A stretch of DNA of 64,000 nt from Prevotella sp. (GTDB lineage: Bacteria > Bacteroidota > Bacteroidia > Bacteroidales > Bacteroidaceae): contig SUYH01000011.1 in assembly GCA_015060535.1 (NCBI GenBank), forward strand, positions 1 through 64,000. Direction: 5' to 3'. Under the pieces are notes generated by a model. That model was not told the DNA's origin. It made no database searches and worked only from the letters and a program-made list of their open reading frames with translations. The translations under genes were made by a program, and so were the position numbers. This document shows positions 1 through 14,480 of the stretch, in pieces. Positions within the stretch are counted from its first letter, which is position 1, and the number at the start of each line of letters is the position of its first letter.

Positions 1-240
1 CAGGCCACGGGTGAGACCACGATGAGCGAGATGACGCGCGACTCGAGCACCACCTTCACTTCGAAGACCAAGCAGCTCATCAAGAGTCTGACGGGCAATG
101 ACAGCCTCACCCCCGATTCCTCTTCAACAAGCCTCACCCCCGACCCCTCTCCAACGGGCGAGGGGAGTGAAAACACCGGTGGCGACAACGGTGGAGGCGA
201 CAATGGTGGAGGCTCCGCCGGCTTCGAGACAGGTAACTAG
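1..240 (+). CDS. C-terminal part of a HU-like DNA-binding protein (5' end outside window)
   Basis: The frame is open from the first base of the window, so this is the tail of a longer gene and the internal ATG at 22 is not its start. The visible 79 residues are Ser/Thr-rich, then carry a repeat-derived linker (LTPDPSPTGEGS) and a Gly/Asn/Asp-rich tail ending in FETGN. Such Gly/Asp tails are typical of the HU-like proteins of Bacteroidota, and the smalltalk gene just downstream is the usual neighbour of that family; the HU fold itself is not visible. The identification rests on tail composition and neighbour. The linker is a copy of a palindromic element found again at 23888-23925. Confidence 0.55.
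   Translation, partial: QATGETTMSEMTRDSSTTFTSKTKQLIKSLTGNDSLTPDSSSTSLTPDPSPTGEGSENTGGDNGGGDNGGGSAGFETGN
130..167 (+). repeat. Intragenic palindromic element, copy 1
   Basis: A 38-bp element with a CCCCTC/GAGGGG stem. It matches the reverse complement of 23888-23925 at 35 of 38 positions and is read in the same frame as that copy (LTPxPSPxGEGS). A degenerate partial copy lies immediately upstream, from about 103. Confidence 0.8.
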
Positions 241-242
241 GT

Positions 243-273
243 AAAAGGTTAGCGCCTTCGGGCGCAACCTTTT
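243..273 (+). terminator. Terminator after the HU-like gene
   Basis: Stem AAAAGGTT + GCGCC, loop TTCG, GGCGC + AACCTTTT, with one bulged A. It starts 3 bp after the TAG stop. The A-rich 5' arm and U-rich 3' arm would allow bidirectional function. Confidence 0.85.
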
Positions 274-384
274 AGAAGTAGGAAGTAGGAATTACGATGT
301 ACGATGTATCGGGCTTGGGCCCGAGTAGGAAGGAAGAAGGAAGAGGGATGATACTTAAAACTTCGTACTCGCCAAAGGCGATAC

Positions 385-414
385 TTCAAAATTCAAAATT
401 CAAAATTCAAAATT
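385..414 (+). repeat. Heptamer array TTCAAAA x4 abutting a start codon
   Basis: Four perfect TTCAAAA units plus TT end exactly at the base before the smalltalk ATG (415). A gain or loss of one unit would move upstream sequence by 7 bp relative to the start. Confidence 0.85.
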
Positions 415-507
415 ATGAAAAAAGAGACTTGGAAGTTGATTGTGCAGATTCTGATATCGATTCTGACTGCACTGGGAACGACGCTGGGAGTGACGTCGTG
501 TATGTAA
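415..507 (+). CDS. Smalltalk miniprotein (30 aa)
   Basis: A 30-codon gene starting MKKETWKLIVQILISILTAL and ending in VTSCM. This matches the small 'smalltalk' protein family of Bacteroides and Prevotella: a short basic start, one hydrophobic helix (about residues 7-24) and a terminal Thr-Ser-Cys. Its function is unknown; the sequence suggests a membrane-inserted peptide. It lies downstream of a HU-like gene, the usual arrangement, and is closed by its own terminator at 541-574. The start is fixed by the ATG directly after the heptamer array. Confidence 0.85.
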   Translation: MKKETWKLIVQILISILTALGTTLGVTSCM

Positions 508-540
508 AATCCCGATGGATGTTACATCTGCAAAAGTTTA

Positions 541-574
541 GGGAACATGCGATAAAGTGTGTTCCCTTTTTTTT
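541..574 (+). terminator. Rho-independent terminator after smalltalk
   Basis: Stem GGGAACA (541-547) with TGTTCCC (560-566), followed by eight T. It separates smalltalk from the glycosidase operon. Confidence 0.85.
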
Positions 575-577
575 ATG

Positions 578-585
578 TAACTTTG
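578..585 (+). promoter_or_regulatory. Promoter -7 box of the xylan-type operon
   Basis: TAACTTTG, a Bacteroidota -7 box, lies 24 bp before the GH43 start, just after the preceding terminator. No good TTTG -33 box is seen at the expected distance. Confidence 0.6.
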
Positions 586-608
586 CAGCCAGAAAAATAA
601 CCAAAACA

Positions 609-2492
609 ATGAGAAATAGACTAATTATTCAACTGTTGTCGCTGTTGGCTATAAGTACAGCGAACGCTCAAAACCCTTACCTGCCGTTGTGGGAACATGT
701 GCCCGACGGTGAACCCCGTGTGTTTGAAGACCCTGATCATCCTGGTAAGATGAGAGCCTATATCATTGGCTCTCACGATACTCACTTTACCCAGTATTGT
801 GGTAACGACATCCGGATGTGGTCAGCACCAGTAGAAGACCTGACGCAATGGCGCGACGAGGGTCCTATCTTCTCGTATTTTGTCAATGGTCAGTGGGATA
901 CGATGTTTGCCCCCGATCTGGTGGAGGTGGTGGATAAGACCACGGGCAAGAAGACCTATTGGCTCTATCCTCACAGCCGTGGTTGGCAGCGCGTGCCGAT
1001 GGTTTGCAAGGGCGACCGTCCCGATGGTCCCTTTGTGCCTGTCAACTTGACTGCTGACGGTACAAAGTGTCTGCCAGGCTCCATGATCGACTTCGACCCC
1101 TCTGTGTTCATCGAACCGGTAACCAATAAGCGCGACCCCGATTTCAACAAGGGCTATCGTGCTTATGTCTACTACGGCTTCCAGCATTCGTCAGCCTTTG
1201 AACTCGACCAGACGACGATGTACTTGAAGCGCGAGGGACGTGAGGTGTTGGATGGCTTTATCCCTGACGATATGCAGTTCTTCGAGGCCTCTTCCATCCG
1301 TCAGGTAGGCAATAAATACGTTATGATCTATTCGGGCTTTAGTGGTCCGGAGTATGGCATAGGCCGTAGCAATTCTACGCTGCGCTATGCCTATGGCGAC
1401 AGTCCTGTAGGTCCTTGGACCAGTGGTGGCGTGCTGGTAGACAGTCGTGGAGTGGTGGCGAATGAAGACGGTTCTCACCTGATGACTACGAATGCCGGTC
1501 ATAACACACATGGTTCCTTGCAACTGATCAATGGCCAGTGGTATGTGTTCTATCACCGTCCGCCGCGTGGCTTTGGCTATGCCCGTCAGGCGATGGTTGC
1601 TCCCGTAAAGATTTCGTGGGATAAGAAACCCGTCAGCAAGGGCGGACGGGTGGTGATTACCGGCGAGGTGACAGCTCGTGCTGCCGATGGTATGGAGTAT
1701 ACGGGTGCCGAGGTGACCAGCGAAGGATTCCAGATTTTCGGTCTGCCACCTTATCAATATTATTCTGCGGGTATTGCCTGCTTCATGACCGACCAGCAGT
1801 GGTTGCAAGACAATTTTGATGTGTGGAACAACTCGATGGATCTGGCAGGTATCACCAACAAGGGCATCATTGGTTTTAAATACTTTGGCTTTGGCGGTCT
1901 TTCACAAGCCACCAAGGGGCTACCTGCTTTTGAGGGTATTCAGAAGGGCGATGGTGCCCAGTTGAACCTCCGTCTCACTCCTGCCGGACATGGAGCCTTT
2001 AAGATTCACGTGCTGCTGGATAACCCCTGGAAAGGGCTGGAGATTGCCGTCTTCGATATACCCTCCACACTCCACACTCCACACTCCTCACTCCTCACTC
2101 TAAAAGCAGCCGTTCCCGCTGTAGAGGGTCTGACGGGCAAGCATGCCATCTATCTCGTGGCTGAAGGAGGTGCCGACAAGCTCTTCACTCTGCATGGCAT
2201 CGGCTTCTCTAAGAAAGGTCAGCCTTGCCAGGTGCCCGTTGTTCCGCAGGTGACGATTACTGCCGACGGCCAGCGCCTTGCCCTTCCTGCCGACCCCATT
2301 CGCACGACCAATGCCAATGGCTATACCGACTTGACTCACTATCAGGTGTATGCTCCGCTGAAGGCTGGTTCACAGCTGAAGGCTCAGGCTGATGTGCCAG
2401 GCGTGCAAATCACCGTCAGTCCCATCGTCGAGGGTCGCGCTACCGTCAAGTGTGTCTATCAAGGAAAGGAGAAAATCTATTTAATCAATTGA
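609..2492 (+). CDS. GH43-family glycoside hydrolase with C-terminal CBM6-like domain
   Basis: 627 residues from the ATG at 609, chosen because a signal peptide (MRNRLIIQ, hydrophobic core, ANA-Q) starts there; the open frame upstream crosses the smalltalk terminator and is not coding. Five-bladed GH43 signatures are EDPDHPGKMRAYIIGSHD (catalytic base region), DFDPSVF (pKa-modulating Asp) and FFEASS (acid Glu). About residues 470-580 look CBM6-like (GLEIAVFDIP to GKHAIYLVAEGG). Likely a secreted alpha-L-arabinofuranosidase or beta-xylosidase on xylan or arabinan side chains. First gene of a tightly packed operon. A heptamer array (2063-2100) inserts STLHTPHSSLLT in the CBM6-like part. Confidence 0.9.
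   Translation: MRNRLIIQLLSLLAISTANAQNPYLPLWEHVPDGEPRVFEDPDHPGKMRAYIIGSHDTHFTQYCGNDIRMWSAPVEDLTQWRDEGPIFSYFVNGQWDTMFAPDLVEVVDKTTGKKTYWLYPHSRGWQRVPMVCKGDRPDGPFVPVNLTADGTKCLPGSMIDFDPSVFIEPVTNKRDPDFNKGYRAYVYYGFQHSSAFELDQTTMYLKREGREVLDGFIPDDMQFFEASSIRQVGNKYVMIYSGFSGPEYGIGRSNSTLRYAYGDSPVGPWTSGGVLVDSRGVVANEDGSHLMTTNAGHNTHGSLQLINGQWYVFYHRPPRGFGYARQAMVAPVKISWDKKPVSKGGRVVITGEVTARAADGMEYTGAEVTSEGFQIFGLPPYQYYSAGIACFMTDQQWLQDNFDVWNNSMDLAGITNKGIIGFKYFGFGGLSQATKGLPAFEGIQKGDGAQLNLRLTPAGHGAFKIHVLLDNPWKGLEIAVFDIPSTLHTPHSSLLTLKAAVPAVEGLTGKHAIYLVAEGGADKLFTLHGIGFSKKGQPCQVPVVPQVTITADGQRLALPADPIRTTNANGYTDLTHYQVYAPLKAGSQLKAQADVPGVQITVSPIVEGRATVKCVYQGKEKIYLIN
2063..2100 (+). repeat. Heptamer array CTCCACA/CTCCTCA x5 inside the GH43 gene
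   Basis: Three CTCCACA and two CTCCTCA units plus CTC, read as a Ser/Thr/His/Leu segment in the CBM6-like domain. Confidence 0.85.
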
Positions 2493-4870
2493 TGATGAAA
2501 AAATACGTTGTGATGATGTGTATGACTGCATTCATGGTAGGATGTAACACCGCTGTCGACGTGGAACAGCAGGTTGACGAGCTTTACTTCAACATGTCTA
2601 AAGAAGAGTGCATCGCCCAGCTGAAAAGTATGTTTATGGACGATCTCTTCGATGAACAAGGACAGTTGGATACAGCCAAGTGTCGCCAGCTCATTCCGTA
2701 CGGGATAGGCCATTTCTCCCAGTATGCCAGTCAGAAACCCATGGACCCCAATGTGCTGCGCGACCGTGTGGCTGCCGTCCAAGACTGGCTGATGCACCAT
2801 ACGCCAAATGGCATTCCCGCCCTTTTCCACGAAGAGGTGCTGTCGGGCATCAACACCCGCGGGGCTACCATCTATCCGCAACAGATAGGACAGGCCTGCT
2901 CGTTCAATCCTAAGTTGGCTGAGCTGAAGACACGCCAGACGGGTACGGCTATGCGCAAGATGGGTGGTATACTGTCGCTCTCGCCAATGGTCGATGTGTG
3001 CCGTACACCCAGTTTCAACCGTCTGGAAGAGTCGTATGGCGAGGATGCCTACCTCTCTGCCGTGATGGGCACAGCGTTTGTTCGCGGACTGCAACAGGGC
3101 GACCTGAAGAAGGGCGTCGGTGCCTGTTCCAAGCATTATCTGGGCTATGGCGGTGGTGGTGAGTCGCAAGAGAAGGAGCTGATGGAAGAAATCCTCTTGC
3201 CCCACGAGACGATGATCCGTCTGGCTGGCAGCCGTGCCGTGATGCCCGGTTATCATGCGATGGCCGACAGCACGGGAAAGCGTGTCAACTGTGTGGCTAA
3301 TGGTAAGATACTGCAGGATATCCTGCGCGGTTATCTGGGCTTCGATGGTATGGTTGTCAGCGACTATACCGCCATCGACCAGCTGCCAGGCTTTGACAGT
3401 CCTGTCGAGAAAGCTGCTGCAGCTATCAATGCCGGTAACGACGTTGATTTCCCTGTGGGAGCCAACTATCAGTATTTGCAGCAGGCTATTGACCAAGACA
3501 TGGTGAGTCCCGAGGTGCTGGAGCGTGCCGTGAAGGCTGTGTTGCGTTATAAGTTCCGTGCCGGACTGTTCGACAAGAATCCATATCTGTACAGCAAGGA
3601 GCAGATTGTACTCGACACTCCCGAGGAACGTAAGACGGCCTATCAGATAGCCACGCAGAGTGTCGTGTTGCTGAAGAACGACGGCATTCTGCCAATTGTA
3701 AATAGTAAATTGTCAAATTGTAAATTACTATTGACCGGTCCGAATGCCAATTCGATGTGGGCTATGTGCGGTGACTATTCGTTCCCTGCCATGAGCTATT
3801 TCTGGAAGAAGATGGAGCGTGACCTCGATCATCCCCATGTGGTCGGTCTGCTGGAGGGAATGCGCAGTAGCAAACCCGACTCCATGACCGTTCTCTACTC
3901 GCGTGGTTGCGACTGGACCGAGAAGATTGAGACCAAATACACTAAGGGAGGCGACGAGCGAGCCTGGGAGTATGAGATACTGCACCGCAAGGTGGATGCT
4001 GGCGAAAAGGCCGATAGGGCTGAAGCGCTGCAGATGGCTCAAGAGGCCGATGTGATTATCGCTGCCATGGGCGAGAACGTGATGCTCTGTGGCGAGAACC
4101 GCGACCGCAAGGGACTGCGTCTGCCCGGTCGTCAGGAAGAATATGTCGAGGCATTGCTGGCCACTGGCAAACCCGTTGTCCTGGTACTCTTTGGTGGCAG
4201 GGCTCAGGTCATTTCCGGTCTTGCGGAGCGCTGCGCGGCAGTTATCCAGGCTTGGTATCCTGGCGAGGAGGGAGGCAACGCCGTTGCCGACATCCTGTAT
4301 GGTAAGGTATCACCGTCGGCCAAACTCTCTGTCAGCTATCCCAATACCGAGGTTTACACGCCGCTCTGCTATACCTATCAGGCCGAGCAGGACTCGCGTG
4401 TACAATGGCCTTTCGGCTATGGTCTGAGCTATACCACGTTTGAGTACCAGAATCTGGTGATGGACAAGGAGGTGAAGACCACCGACGAGAGTCTCTCGCT
4501 TTCTTTCGAGGTGACGAACACCGGTGAGAGGGCTGCTGATGAGATCGCCCAGATCTACCTCTCAACGGCAGAAAACTCACCTCTGAAACTGCAGGGCTTT
4601 GCCCGCGTGTCGCTCCAGCCCGGCGAGACCAAGACAGTCCGTGTGAAGCTCTATACCGATCAGCTGGGTTACTATACCCGCTCGACCTCTGGTCGCTTGC
4701 AAGGCAAGAATAACGGTCATCGCCAATGGAACATCGCTCCAGGCTCCTTTGCCGTCAAGATTGGTGCCTCGTCTACTGACATCCGCCTGCAGGATCAGGT
4801 GGTGCTGCGAGGAAAAACCGTCAGCAAGCCACTCCGCGACCATTATTTCTCTGATGTCACCATTAAGTAA
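2492..4870 (+). CDS. GH3 beta-glucosidase/beta-xylosidase, lipoprotein
   Basis: 792 residues; the start codon shares a base with the TGA of the previous gene. The N-terminus ends in MVGC, a lipobox, so the enzyme is probably membrane-anchored. Domain order: GH3 N-terminal barrel (about 80-370) with the nucleophile in GMVVSDY (D291), GH3 C-terminal alpha/beta domain (about 390-640) with GENRDRKGLRLPG, and a fibronectin III-like domain (about 680-790). Expected role: removal of terminal xylose or glucose from the oligosaccharides made by its neighbours. A degenerate heptamer array (3695-3728) contributes IVNSKLSNCKLLL just before the GPNA strand. The exact sugar cannot be read from sequence. 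Confidence 0.93.
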   Translation: MMKKYVVMMCMTAFMVGCNTAVDVEQQVDELYFNMSKEECIAQLKSMFMDDLFDEQGQLDTAKCRQLIPYGIGHFSQYASQKPMDPNVLRDRVAAVQDWLMHHTPNGIPALFHEEVLSGINTRGATIYPQQIGQACSFNPKLAELKTRQTGTAMRKMGGILSLSPMVDVCRTPSFNRLEESYGEDAYLSAVMGTAFVRGLQQGDLKKGVGACSKHYLGYGGGGESQEKELMEEILLPHETMIRLAGSRAVMPGYHAMADSTGKRVNCVANGKILQDILRGYLGFDGMVVSDYTAIDQLPGFDSPVEKAAAAINAGNDVDFPVGANYQYLQQAIDQDMVSPEVLERAVKAVLRYKFRAGLFDKNPYLYSKEQIVLDTPEERKTAYQIATQSVVLLKNDGILPIVNSKLSNCKLLLTGPNANSMWAMCGDYSFPAMSYFWKKMERDLDHPHVVGLLEGMRSSKPDSMTVLYSRGCDWTEKIETKYTKGGDERAWEYEILHRKVDAGEKADRAEALQMAQEADVIIAAMGENVMLCGENRDRKGLRLPGRQEEYVEALLATGKPVVLVLFGGRAQVISGLAERCAAVIQAWYPGEEGGNAVADILYGKVSPSAKLSVSYPNTEVYTPLCYTYQAEQDSRVQWPFGYGLSYTTFEYQNLVMDKEVKTTDESLSLSFEVTNTGERAADEIAQIYLSTAENSPLKLQGFARVSLQPGETKTVRVKLYTDQLGYYTRSTSGRLQGKNNGHRQWNIAPGSFAVKIGASSTDIRLQDQVVLRGKTVSKPLRDHYFSDVTIK
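3695..3728 (+). repeat. Degenerate heptamer array (ATTGTAA type) inside the GH3 gene
   Basis: ATTGTAA, ATAGTAA, ATTGTCA, then an 8-mer variant and a partial unit. It is A/T-rich in an otherwise GC-balanced gene, at the entry to the GH3 C-terminal domain. Confidence 0.65.
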
Positions 4871-4879
4871 TAAAAGGGG

Positions 4880-7098
4880 ATGAGAAGACTATCGTTATTC
4901 CTATTGTCCGTCATCTGTTTCCCGTTGGCCATCATGGCCGAATGTGTGTCGCCCAACGGGATGCAACTCCAGGTCAGCTATGTGGCCCCTAATGCGGTGC
5001 GCGTCAGATATGGAGTGCCCGGAGTCACGAGCCAGTTGCCCGACTGGATATATGTCAAGCATGATGAGGCAAAGGCTCACGATATCACCGCTGTGGTGGA
5101 TGGCAATACCCTGCTGGTCAAAGACAAGGCAGGTCGCGTCGTGTTCCGTGCTACCAGTCATCAGCTGCAGTCCGGCCAGGCCACCCTCGTTTTCGACTCT
5201 CCCAAGGACGAGTCCCTCTTTGGCCTGGGCCAGTTTCAGGACGGCTATAGCAATGTGCGCGGTCTCTCCCGTCGCCTCACGCAGGTCAATACGCAGATCA
5301 GCATCCCTATGCTCCTGTCGAGCAAGGGCTATGGTGTGCTGTGGAACAACTACGGCATGACTGACTTCAACCCTTGCGAGTCGAGCGTCCAGCTGGTTAA
5401 GCGACAGGGAACCGGAGCTCGTGAGGTGGTCAATGTGACCTCTACCGAGGGAGGTAAGAAAGAGGTACGCGAGCGTCATATCTTCGATGCAGACATTCAG
5501 ATTGAGGAGGCCGGCGACTATGCCCTGCTGCTCGATGTGGGTCAGAAGATGGCTCGCCGCCACCATCTGACTATCGATGGCCAGACCGTTATCGACATGC
5601 AGAACCTGTGGCTGCCCCCTACGGCATCTAAGATTGTGCGCCTCTCCAAAGGTCTCCATCACCTGTCTGCCGAACTCACCAAAGACGACGTTCCCGTGCT
5701 CTATTACCGTCGGGTGACAGACCAGACCGTTTTCCGCTCTCCCGTATCCGAAGCTGTCGACTATACCGTCTTCGTCGGTTCTCCTGATGAGGTGATTGCC
5801 AGCTACCGTGCCTTGACGGGCGAGTGTCCGCAGATGCCCTCATGGGCTTTAGGCTATATCCATTGCCGTGAACGTTTCCATTCCTCTGACGAGATCCTGC
5901 AGACGGCCCGTCGCTTCCGCAGCGAGCAGATGCCCGTCAGCCTCATGGTGCAGGACTGGCAGTACTGGGGCAAGTATGGCTGGAACTCCATGCGCTTCGA
6001 TGAGGAGTTCTATCCCGATCCTAAGGCACTGACCGACAGTCTCCACCGCATGGACATCCGCCTGATGCTCAGCGTATGGTCTAAGATTGACAAGAACTCA
6101 GATGTCGGCCGCCAGATGGAGGCCCGTCAGTATTATATCCCCGGTACCGACTGGATTGACTTCTTCAATCCCGATGCTGCTGCTGCCTATTGGCAGAACT
6201 TCTCCGAGCGTCTGCTCCCCTTAGGCATAGATGCTTGGTGGCAGGACGCTACCGAACCCGAGAACGACGACTTGGCGGGTCGCCGTGTGAACAACGGCCG
6301 CTGGTCGGGCGAGCAGGTTCGCAATGTCTATCCGCTCCTTGTCTGCAAAACCGTCTACGAAGGCCTCACTTCCGCTCAAAGTAATCATACCTCTCAATTC
6401 TCAGTTCTCAGTTCTCCCATGATTCTCACGCGTTGCGGTTTCCCGGGCATCCAGCGTTATGGCTCTGCCCTGTGGAGTGGCGATGTGGGTAACGATTGGG
6501 AGACCTTCCGCCGCCAGATTATTGCCGGACTGGGTGTTCAGGCGGCAGGCATTCCCTGGTGGACCTATGATGCTGGCGGTTTCTTCCGTCCGCAGAACCA
6601 GTATACCGACCCCTCTTATATCGAGCGAATGCTCCGTTGGATCGAGACCAGCGTCTACCTGCCCCTGATGCGCGTACATGGCTATATGAGCAATACAGAG
6701 CCTTGGAACTATGGCCCTGAGGCACAGCGCATCATTGCCGACTGTCTGAAGGAACGTTACCGCCTGTTGCCTTATATCGAGCGTTGTGCTCAGGATGTTG
6801 CCCAGCATGGAGGCACACTCATGCGTCCGCTGGTCTTCGACTTTGCCCACGATGCTGAGGCTTTGAAGCAGTCGTGTCAGTATATGTTCGGTCCTGCCCT
6901 GCTCATCAGTCCAGTCACCCAGCCTGGAGTTACTAAATGGCGCACCTATCTGCCCCAGCAGCCCGGTGGCTGGTACGACTATCGCACCGGTCGACACTAC
7001 AAGGGTGGCCAGTATGTCACCACTCCTGTCACCAAGGCCTATATCCCCGTCTTCGTGCGTGCGGGTTATCAACAGCTTATATCAAATACGTCAAAATA

Positions 7099-7099
<1 letters not shown>
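4880..7099 (+). CDS. GH31 alpha-glycosidase (alpha-xylosidase type) with PA14-like insert
   Basis: 739 residues with a signal peptide ([14 protein letters not shown] to IMA). The GH31 nucleophile motif is WWQDATEPE (D456), followed by the [13 protein letters not shown] and WSGDV strands that usually carry the acid/base. Residues of about 195-285 resemble a PA14 domain inserted in the N-terminal beta-sandwich ([23 protein letters not shown]), as in several Bacteroides GH31 alpha-xylosidases. It probably removes alpha-xylosyl groups from xyloglucan- or xylan-derived oligosaccharides, but GH31 also holds alpha-glucosidases and alpha-galactosidases. A TTCTCAG array (6391-6416) adds SQFSVLSS directly before the ILTRCGFPG motif. 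The gene lies 9 bp after GH3 and its stop overlaps the next ATG by one base. Confidence 0.92.
6391..6416 (+). repeat. Heptamer array TTCTCAG inside the GH31 gene
   Basis: CTCTCAA, two TTCTCAG and TTCTC, read SQFSVLSS. The same unit in the same sense and frame is inside the GH95 gene at 36681-36708. Confidence 0.85.
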
Positions 7100-11707
<4,608 letters not shown>

Positions 11708-11788
11708 AAAGTCTTTGACCTAAAGGTACTAATCGCGAAGCGCTTATACCTTCAGGTGTAAGAAAGCGACCGAAGGTCGAGCGGAAAA

Positions 11789-14467
11789 ATGAGATTTTTT
11801 ATGAGAAATAAACTGTTATCAACTATGATGGTTCTGGGCATGGCTACTGCGGCGATGTCCCAGAACCCTTTCGTACAGACGTGGTATACATCAGACCCCG
11901 CTCCGATGGTGCACGACGGTACGATGTATGTCTACACAGGACATGATGAGGACGGTGCCGACTTCTTCTGGATGCAGGAGTGGCGCGTGTATTCAACCCG
12001 CGATATGGTGAACTGGCAGGACCATGGCTCACCGTTGGCCTTGGAGAGCTTCTCGTGGGCTGACGACCGTGCCTGGGCCTCGCAGACTATCGAGCGCGAC
12101 GGCAAGTTCTATTGGTATATCTGTGCCCACTCGAAGCTGTCGAACGGTATGGCAATCGGTGTGGCTGTCAGCGACACGCCTACGGGGCCTTTCCGCGATG
12201 CTATCGGCAAGCCGCTGTTCGAGAACGGCTCGTGGGACCATATCGACCCTACCGTGCTGATTGACGACGACGGACAGGCTTGGCTCATGTGGGGTAATCC
12301 GCAGGTGTACTACCTGAAGCTGAACCGCGACATGATATCCTACAGCGGTGAACTGGGTCGTCTCGATATGACCGAGCAGGCCTTCGGCGGTCCGATGATG
12401 AGTCAGCGTGAGAAAGGCAAGCAGTATAAGGACTCGTATGTCGAAGGTCCTTGGATTACGAAACGTAATGGCACTTACCAGCTGCTGTATGCCGCAGGTG
12501 GTGTACCTGAACACATCAGTTACAGCACGGCACCATCGCCCACAGGCCCGTGGACCTATGCCGGCGTTATCATGCCGCTGGGCAATACCAATTCGTTTAC
12601 CAACCATTGCGGTGTGGCCGACTACAAGGGACACTCCTATTTCTTCTATCATACAGGCAAGTTGCCTGGCGGTGGCGGGTTCGGACGTAGTGTGGCCGTC
12701 GAAGAGTTCAAATACAATGCCGATGGCTCGTTCCCAACCATTTTGCCTACTGACGAGGGTGTCAAGCCCGTCGACGCTTTCTGTCCCTTCCGTCGTGTGG
12801 AGGCTGAGACGATGGCTTTCTCGCGTGGCGTGAAGACGGAGCAGAACAACCAGGTGGGTGTCTATGTCAGCGACATCCATAACGGCGATTATATCAAGTT
12901 GCAGAACGTGGCCTTCGGCAACAAGTTTCCTCGTACGTTCTCTGCCCGTGTGGCCAGCGGACTGCGTGGCGGACAGATTGAAATCCGTGTGGACAGTCTT
13001 GGCGGTCAACTCCTCGGAACGGTGAATGTACCTGGTACGGGTGGCTGGGAACAGTGGCAGACGCTGACCATCGACCTGACTGCTGTCGTCCGTGGCACCC
13101 ACGACCTCTATTTCGCCTTCAAGGGACGCAAGGGTCCGAAGCTCTTCAATTTCGACTGGTGGGAGATGCGTGGCTTGGAACAGGTCAACATGCCTATCGT
13201 ACAGACCAAGTACACTGCCGACCCATCACCATTGGTCATTGGCGATACGCTGTTCTTATATACCTCGCACGACTCGTCGCCCGACGAGATTAAAGACCCC
13301 AACGAGCGCTCGTCGGCAGGTTTCTTTATGTACGACTGGCTGTTGTGGTCTACTACCGACATGGCCAACTGGACGGCTCACGGAGCTGTTGCTTCCCTGA
13401 CGGACTTCTCATGGCGTACGCGTGACAATGGTGCGTGGGCCATCCAGACCGTCAAGCGTAATGGGAAATACTATCTCTACGCTCCCCTGCATGGTCATGG
13501 CATCGGTGTGCTTGTCAGCGACTCGCCTTATGGCCCGTTCAAAGACCCTCTGGGCGAACCCCTGGTATGGCAACGTGAACATTGGGAGGACATCGACCCC
13601 ACCGTCTATATTGACGACGACGGACAGGCCTATATGTACTGGGGCAACCCTAACACCTATTGGGTGATGCTGAACGACGACATGATATCTGTCAAGGGAG
13701 AAATCCATAAGCTCGACTACCACTTGGACCACTACCAGGAAGGTCCGTGGCTCTACAAGCGTAATGGCCATTATTACCTGGCCTATGCCACCACCTGCTG
13801 TCCTGAGGCATTGGGCTATGCCATGAGCGACTCACCCACAGGACCGTGGCAGTCGAAGGGCTACATCATGCGTCCTACCAACCGTGACCGTGGCAACCAC
13901 CCTGGCATCTGCGACTATAAAGGTCATAGCTATGTCTTTGGTCAGAACTACGACCTGATGCACCTCGAGACCTTCGTGCACCATGAGCGCCGCTCCGTTT
14001 CGGCTACCGAGATACAGTATCAGGCCGACGGAACCATCAGGGAAGTGCCTTACTGGTTGGACCAGAAACCCCTGCTGCAGTTGCATTGGCTGAATCCCTA
14101 CCAGCGTGTCGAGGCCGAGACCATGGCGTGGGGCTACGGACTGAACATCGTGGGGGTAGGCAATACCTGCATCACCGATCTGAACGATGGCGAGTATATC
14201 CGCGTTCGTGGTGTGGACTTCGGTAGTAAGAGTGCCCGCCAGTTTTCCATGACTGCCGCTGCTAAGGGGTCGGCCACCATCACCCTCCACCTGAATAGTC
14301 AGGACGGTCCTGTCATTGGTTCCGTCACTATCAAGGACACCGGCAGCACCGACCGCTTCCGCCAGTTCACGACGAAGGTCAAGGGTGCTACGGGCGTTCA
14401 CGACCTCTATCTCACTTTCGATAAGACCAGCGGTGATGTGCGTCTGGACTACTGGCAATTTAAATAA
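11789..14467 (+). CDS. Tandem GH43-CBM6-GH43-CBM6 enzyme
   Basis: 892 residues; an in-frame ATG at 11801 would give a cleaner signal peptide (MRNKLLSTMMVLG to MSQ) and may be the true start. Each GH43 unit has its own triad: first unit DPAPMVHDG, IDPTVLIDDDGQ, YVEGPW; second unit DPSPLVIGD, IDPTVYIDDDGQ, YQEGPW. Each is followed by a CBM6-like beta-sandwich starting RVEAETMA (about residues 335 and 775). Both sites look complete, so this may be a dual arabinofuranosidase/xylosidase. The two halves are diverged, which suggests different specificities rather than recent duplication. An 81-bp spacer to the GH10 gene contains small inverted repeats but no T-tract terminator. Confidence 0.93.
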   Translation: MRFFMRNKLLSTMMVLGMATAAMSQNPFVQTWYTSDPAPMVHDGTMYVYTGHDEDGADFFWMQEWRVYSTRDMVNWQDHGSPLALESFSWADDRAWASQTIERDGKFYWYICAHSKLSNGMAIGVAVSDTPTGPFRDAIGKPLFENGSWDHIDPTVLIDDDGQAWLMWGNPQVYYLKLNRDMISYSGELGRLDMTEQAFGGPMMSQREKGKQYKDSYVEGPWITKRNGTYQLLYAAGGVPEHISYSTAPSPTGPWTYAGVIMPLGNTNSFTNHCGVADYKGHSYFFYHTGKLPGGGGFGRSVAVEEFKYNADGSFPTILPTDEGVKPVDAFCPFRRVEAETMAFSRGVKTEQNNQVGVYVSDIHNGDYIKLQNVAFGNKFPRTFSARVASGLRGGQIEIRVDSLGGQLLGTVNVPGTGGWEQWQTLTIDLTAVVRGTHDLYFAFKGRKGPKLFNFDWWEMRGLEQVNMPIVQTKYTADPSPLVIGDTLFLYTSHDSSPDEIKDPNERSSAGFFMYDWLLWSTTDMANWTAHGAVASLTDFSWRTRDNGAWAIQTVKRNGKYYLYAPLHGHGIGVLVSDSPYGPFKDPLGEPLVWQREHWEDIDPTVYIDDDGQAYMYWGNPNTYWVMLNDDMISVKGEIHKLDYHLDHYQEGPWLYKRNGHYYLAYATTCCPEALGYAMSDSPTGPWQSKGYIMRPTNRDRGNHPGICDYKGHSYVFGQNYDLMHLETFVHHERRSVSATEIQYQADGTIREVPYWLDQKPLLQLHWLNPYQRVEAETMAWGYGLNIVGVGNTCITDLNDGEYIRVRGVDFGSKSARQFSMTAAAKGSATITLHLNSQDGPVIGSVTIKDTGSTDRFRQFTTKVKGATGVHDLYLTFDKTSGDVRLDYWQFK

Positions 14468-14480
14468 GTAGTTGAATCCT

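Noticed and set aside
297..608. 5' extension of the first GH43 gene to 297
   Set aside because: It would run through the smalltalk gene and its terminator; the signal peptide begins at 609.
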